NCBI GenBank assembly: GCA_021767785.1
Contig: JAASSR010000007.1
Coordinates: 1-46,249, forward strand
Reading direction: 5' to 3'
Source of the DNA: Methanolobus sp.
GTDB lineage: Archaea; Halobacteriota; Methanosarcinia; Methanosarcinales; Methanosarcinaceae
DNA length: 46,249 nucleotides
Of the stretch, positions 43,032 through 46,249 are shown piece by piece. The notes under the pieces are model-generated. The model searched no databases. It was given only the letters and a program-made list of their open reading frames with translations, and was not told where the DNA came from. Positions within the stretch are counted from its first letter, which is position 1, and every line of letters begins with the position of its first letter. The position numbers and the translations under genes are program-made.

Positions 43032-43521
43032 TTGAAGCTTTCCTCATTTCGTTTTCATGTGCGATGTTACGGGCAGCCCTTTCCACCATGGATAAGAACA
43101 TCGTTTTTTCTTCATCACTAAAACCACGAAGGATCACATCGTTCAGTTGCTTACTGATCTTTATGAAAAGAACTTTCATCTCACGTCCCCTGTCAGTAAG
43201 ATGAACACAATAAGCTCTTTTGTCAGCAGGATCCTTTTTGCGTATGACATAACCCATCTCTTCAAGCTTGTTAAGCGAGCGGGTAATCGTTGCCCTGTCA
43301 TACCTCAGTGCGTTTGCAAGTGTTTCCTGGCTGACACCATCATGATAAAGCAACCTCATGAAAAAAGGAAACTGCCCACTTCCGATACCATAAGGCTCCA
43401 GCTCTTTTGACAAATAGATGTTTATTGATCTGAAAATGTGCGAAATATCCCTTCCTATGGATTCATGCTTGCTGATGTAACATGTATTTTCGGATTCTGT
43501 GGAATTTGTCCTGTATGTCAT
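43024..43521 (-). CDS. MarR-family transcriptional regulator
   Basis: 165 residues. Dimerisation helices flank a winged HTH: QFPFFMRLLYHDGVSQETLA, RYDRATITRSLNKLEEMGYV and the wing RKKDPADKRAYCVHLTDRG, which is diagnostic of MarR. Likely represses its own operon with the MATE pump and releases DNA on binding a ligand. A compact array of GCAAC/GTTGC half-sites at 43569-43588, next to the TATA box (TTTATATATTAG on the minus strand, about 43588-43599), is the probable operator. Confidence 0.93.
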   Translation of the reverse strand: MTYRTNSTESENTCYISKHESIGRDISHIFRSINIYLSKELEPYGIGSGQFPFFMRLLYHDGVSQETLANALRYDRATITRSLNKLEEMGYVIRKKDPADKRAYCVHLTDRGREMKVLFIKISKQLNDVILRGFSDEEKTMFLSMVERAARNIAHENEMRKASND

Positions 43522-43568
43522 GTTAAATTAATCACCTGAGGATTGTCATAAATAAAATACTTGCACTC

Positions 43569-43588
43569 GCAACTGTTGCGTATGCAAC
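43569..43588. promoter_or_regulatory. overlapping palindromes, probable MarR operator
   Basis: GCAACTGTTGCGTATGCAAC contains two interlocked palindromes: GCAAC-T-GTTGC (43569-43579) and GTTGC-GTAT-GCAAC (43575-43588), sharing the middle half-site. It lies just downstream of the TATA box of the marR-MATE operon, around the expected transcription start, where a repressor would block polymerase. Confidence 0.65.
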
Positions 43589-43699
43589 TAATATATAAAA
43601 AAGTATCCTGCAGAAATCAGGATATTAAAAAACAAAGCAAAAATCGGTTCTGCAGAAATTCTCTAAGTCAATATAAACCACATATGTGAATAAACGCTA

Positions 43700-43766
43700 T
43701 CTGTGCATCTGCGTTACCTGCCAAACGCATGCCTAGCAGGCACTCAACTCAGTAGGAGGTGAGTGT
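43700..43766 (+). ncRNA. candidate structured RNA in the 300-nt gap before the ABC ATPase gene
   Basis: The gap 43522-43823 has no protein gene. Its lower part holds the marR promoter and operator. The upper part, on the plus strand, has a TATA-like CAATATAAAC (about 43669-43678), then three adjacent hairpins: TGCGTT/AACGCA (43710-43729), TGCC/GGCA (43730-43742), and CACTCA/TGAGTG (43741-43765, sharing two bases with the second). The last loop carries AGGAGG, a full anti-16S complement. No terminator T-run follows, so the 3' end is unknown. GC content is above the surrounding AT-rich DNA. Confidence 0.3.
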
Positions 43767-43823
43767 ATCTGCGGCTATGTATGAAAAGTCTTTGACAATC
43801 TGGATTTCTACAGAGCCCAAAGA

Positions 43824-44738
43824 TCAGTCAACGAAAAGCTCAACATCCATCAGTTCAAGGAATATCTCTTCAAGAGAAGGGACAATTGTCCGCATTTCAA
43901 CTATATCCCCTTCACGGGAAGCAACCCATTTAGTTGTGCGGTTCACAATATCGATATCATTGGTGATCACTACATAATTACCATCTACTTCTCTGACATC
44001 CGATATCGTATACTCCTCGATATCTTTCACCCTGAATTCAAGACGATACTGGATCTTACCGTATTCCTTTCTTATTTCCTCGGCAGTACCAAGTGTCACC
44101 AGCTTTCCGCCCTTAAGTATGAGAATCCTGTCACAAAGGCTTTCCACCTGGTAGAGATTGTGAGCACTGAATATGATGGTCTTTCCGGATCGCTTTAATG
44201 AACGGACATAATCCGTAATATACCTGGATGTCATGGGATCCAGACCTGATGCCGGTTCATCATATATCAGGATATCCGGGTCATTGATAAGTGAACGTGC
44301 TATGGCAACCTTACGCTTCATACCCTTGGAAAGATCGCCTATCTTTTTTCCGTCAGGATTGAGAGCAAGATCAAAAAGAAGTTCACGGATCCTTTTCTTT
44401 GCAAGGTCCCCCGGAACACAATATAATTCTGAAAAGAACATAAGATAATCTTCAACTTCCATGCCCTCATAAAGGGGAGACTCTTCAGGAAGAAATCCGA
44501 GGAATGACTTAATTTCAACGGCATCAGAACCAATGTCCAGACCTTTCATATAAATAGTTCCTGAAGTCGGCCGGATAAGACTGGAGAGCATTTTTAAAGT
44601 TGTTGTCTTGCCGGCACCATTAGGACCTACTATGCCGAATATTTGTCCTTTACCTACTGAAAAAGAAAGTTCATCTACAGCTACGAAATCACCGTATTCT
44701 TTCGTCAGTCCGTTAATTTCAATTATTCCGGGTTCCAC
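43824..44738 (-). CDS. ABC transporter ATP-binding protein
   Basis: 304 residues. Walker A GPNGAGKTTTLKML (about 38-51), signature DLSKGMKRKVAIARSL (about 133), Walker B DILIYDEPASGLDP and the switch His in IIFSAHNLYQVE. The C-terminal 80 residues (EYTISDVREVDGNYVVITND ... SLEEIFLELMD) are the regulatory tail of the ABC-2/NatA-like export group. The start is GTG 44738 with no ribosome site; the TATA box centre at about 44763 is 25 bp upstream, so translation is probably leaderless. The likely permease begins at 45772 on the other strand, past mscS. Confidence 0.92.
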   Translation of the reverse strand: MEPGIIEINGLTKEYGDFVAVDELSFSVGKGQIFGIVGPNGAGKTTTLKMLSSLIRPTSGTIYMKGLDIGSDAVEIKSFLGFLPEESPLYEGMEVEDYLMFFSELYCVPGDLAKKRIRELLFDLALNPDGKKIGDLSKGMKRKVAIARSLINDPDILIYDEPASGLDPMTSRYITDYVRSLKRSGKTIIFSAHNLYQVESLCDRILILKGGKLVTLGTAEEIRKEYGKIQYRLEFRVKDIEEYTISDVREVDGNYVVITNDIDIVNRTTKWVASREGDIVEMRTIVPSLEEIFLELMDVELFVD

Positions 44739-44743
44739 AATAC

Positions 44744-44753
44744 GACTATAGTC
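44744..44753. promoter_or_regulatory. 10-bp palindrome between TATA box and GTG start of the ABC ATPase gene
   Basis: GACTATAGTC is self-complementary and lies between the TATA box (44758-44768) and the proposed leaderless start at 44738. A repressor here would block initiation. Confidence 0.35.
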
Positions 44754-44789
44754 ATAACTATATATAAATGATGTTATAAAATAGATAAA

Positions 44790-44811
44790 GCATAGTTAAA
44801 GATAACTATGC
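44790..44811 (-). terminator. perfect hairpin between mscS and the ABC ATPase gene
   Basis: GCATAGTTA (44790-44798) pairs with TAACTATGC (44803-44811) around a 4-nt loop. It starts 20 nt past the mscS stop codon on the same strand. The flanking T content on the minus strand is modest, so a terminator is likely but not certain; ATAACTAT also recurs near 44753-44760. Confidence 0.4.
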
Positions 44812-44830
44812 CAAAGATCATTTACCCGCA

Positions 44831-45637
44831 TCATTCGACCATATGTACATCCAGCTGTGGGAATGGGATCTCAATATCTTCCTTTCCGTATCTTGCATGT
44901 ATGGCTATTGTAAGATCGTTCTTGAGCGCCCAGAAATCAGCGGTCTTTGTCCAGGCACGCATCTGCAGGTTAACCGAAGAGTCCGCAAGAGCAGTTGTAA
45001 CAACTGCCGGTGCAGGGTCATCCAGCACACGGGAATCCTCTTTTATGACATCCAGAGCTATCTGAATAGCTTTCGGAATATCCGTACCGTAAGCCACACC
45101 AACATCTACTCCAACCCTGCGTGTTGGCATACGTGTGTAATTCACAATCGGATTATCCCACACAAGATTATTGGGAATTGTAATGAACTGGTTATCCGGT
45201 GTCAACAGTTCCGTTGCCATAATACCGACTGCGTCCACTGTACCTGATAGACCGTTCACAGTTACGTATTCTCCTTTGTCCAGAGGTCTTAAAGTGGCTA
45301 TCCATACGCCTGCAGCGATATTGTTCAAAGTATCCTGCATACCAAAACCCAGAACCAGACCTATTACTGCGGAAAGTCCGACAACCACGGAACTTACATC
45401 AACTCCCAGTGCAGCCACAAAAGCAATTAACACTGCAACATAGAGCAGAGCACGCACAAAACGTGCAAGGAATTCCCTTACAAGTTCGGGAAGTTTTGTC
45501 TTTTTAAGACTGTTCTTGAACATACCTGAAAGGATACCTGAGACAATAATACCTGCAACCAGAACAATTAATGCAAACACAACATCTGCCAGTGTCATTT
45601 CCGTGTAAGGTATGGTTTGAGATAAAATACCTGCCAT
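44831..45637 (-). CDS. mscS: MscS-family mechanosensitive channel
   Basis: 268 residues. Three N-terminal membrane helices (LADVVFALIVLVAGIIVSGI, FVRALLYVAVLIAFVAALGV, and the pore helix SAVIGLVLGFGMQDTLNNIA with AAGVWI) are followed by the cytoplasmic beta domain (DKGEYVTVNGLSGTVDAVGI, ELLTPDNQFITIPNN). It releases solutes on hypo-osmotic shock. This complements the osmolyte synthesis genes ablA-ablB elsewhere in the window. Length is normal for the short MscS form. Confidence 0.93.
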   Translation of the reverse strand: MAGILSQTIPYTEMTLADVVFALIVLVAGIIVSGILSGMFKNSLKKTKLPELVREFLARFVRALLYVAVLIAFVAALGVDVSSVVVGLSAVIGLVLGFGMQDTLNNIAAGVWIATLRPLDKGEYVTVNGLSGTVDAVGIMATELLTPDNQFITIPNNLVWDNPIVNYTRMPTRRVGVDVGVAYGTDIPKAIQIALDVIKEDSRVLDDPAPAVVTTALADSSVNLQMRAWTKTADFWALKNDLTIAIHARYGKEDIEIPFPQLDVHMVE

Positions 45638-45771
45638 TATACCACTCCATAATTTGATTATATCAATCTAAGAATGTTCAGCTACCTGCATATAATCTTT
45701 TTTAATCAATCTATTTTAATAAAAATATGATTTATGAAATACATATTAATATAATAAGTTACTAATAAAAA

Positions 45772-46249
45772 ATGATGTCAGGCTGGTTCACTATTGCAAA
45801 ATGGGAGTTCTTAAGATCTAAGCTTAAGTTCGATGCCCGATCAATGATAATGCTCATAGTATCCCTCATACTGGTAATAGCAGCATCCTATGCAGCATCC
45901 CAGACAGGAATGAGTATGAATCAGAAAATATATTTTGCAGCCGTCTCGCAGCCCGGAGTCCAGCCCATAATAGAGACAGACCAGAGATTTGACTATGAAC
46001 TTGTAGACAGATTTACGGCAAGCAGATATTATGAATATGGTGCAGATGTGTCAGTCATAGGAAACAATGTATACCTTGCAGACACTCGTAAAGCTGCCGC
46101 GGCCGGAGATGCACTGGAAAATACCTTCAAAACATACCGTGAGATAGTTCTCAGCTCCTACAATGATGTCAATAACAGCCATCCTGTATGGGTTACGGTA
46201 CATGACCTGGAAAGACCACAGAACTTCCAGCTTGCCGGAGCTGAAGAAA
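45772..46249 (+). CDS. ABC-2 type permease, 5' part (runs off the window)
   Basis: An open frame of 159 residues from ATG 45772 to the window edge, with no stop. It begins MMSGWFTIAKWEFLRSKLKF, the usual cytoplasmic start of ABC-2 permeases, followed by a membrane helix (SMIMLIVSLILVIAASYA) and a long extracytoplasmic stretch (VDRFTASRYYEYGADVSVIG). It is the likely partner of the ATPase at 43824-44738, although mscS and a strand switch separate them. TATA-like TTAATATAATAAG about 22-25 bp before the ATG and no ribosome site suggest a leaderless mRNA. Confidence 0.8.
   Translation, partial: MMSGWFTIAKWEFLRSKLKFDARSMIMLIVSLILVIAASYAASQTGMSMNQKIYFAAVSQPGVQPIIETDQRFDYELVDRFTASRYYEYGADVSVIGNNVYLADTRKAAAAGDALENTFKTYREIVLSSYNDVNNSHPVWVTVHDLERPQNFQLAGAEE

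Noticed and set aside
43759-43977. Plus-strand frame of about 72 codons beginning in AGGAGGTG, apparently with a strong ribosome site.
   Set aside because: The GTG start is inside the Shine-Dalgarno sequence itself, the next ATG is 17 nt away, and most of the frame is antisense to the conserved ABC ATPase gene with Ser/Thr-rich, non-protein-like composition.

Overview
The window is archaeal chromosome, most likely from a methylotrophic, salt-adapted methanogen of the Methanosarcinaceae (Methanolobus/Methanococcoides/Methanohalophilus type; the genus is my inference). Reasons: beta-RFAP synthase for methanopterin, archaeal fibrillarin/Nop5, PurP, archaeal-type AdoMet synthetase and UMP kinase, CTP-dependent riboflavin kinase, an intron-bearing tRNA-Tyr, TATA boxes in AT-rich intergenic DNA, and the ablA-ablB pair for the osmolyte N-epsilon-acetyl-beta-lysine. 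Gene content is mostly core housekeeping with short operons on alternating strands. I saw no insertion sequence, prophage or CRISPR array.

Layout. 1-2400: tRNA-Pro, ribB and the regulator-kinase rbkR with a tandem palindromic operator, then an MntA-type nucleotidyltransferase with a decayed HEPN partner. 2500-9435: flpA-nop5-mptG operon, a GerW/DUF2953 pair, an XPD/Rad3-like helicase and a type IV pilin-like protein. 9729-12491: small ferredoxin, asd, a secreted OB-fold-like protein and pyrH. 12554-17530: coiled-coil protein, leuD-leuB, an Lrp-family regulator, ablA-ablB. 17804-21879: HerA-like ATPase, a candidate small RNA, an FAD dehydrogenase and purP. 22042-28793: membrane-anchored HTH regulator, truA, metallopeptidase, tRNA methyltransferase, DUF1805, a secreted protein and two M24 peptidases. 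29008-30260: a small membrane protein, two paralogous 35-37-residue membrane microproteins, tRNA-Asp and tRNA-Tyr. 30510-34167: AdoMet synthetase and hisG-hisA-hisB. 34216-38316: radical SAM protein, DUF4130 protein and a MutS-like ATPase in one tight operon. 38524-41410: ArsR-type regulator with a transcobalamin-like C-terminal domain, a TIM-barrel protein and cbiZ. 41580-46249: marR-MATE operon, a structured intergenic region, ABC ATPase, MscS channel and the 5' part of an ABC permease.

The points most worth a second look are the putative corrinoid-sensing ArsR/CbiZ neighbourhood, the duplicated microproteins at 29523-29830, the radical SAM/DUF4130/MutS cassette, two candidate structured RNAs (19219-19276 and about 43700-43766), the rbkR operator, and several genes whose TATA box lies about 25 bp before the start codon, which implies leaderless mRNAs.
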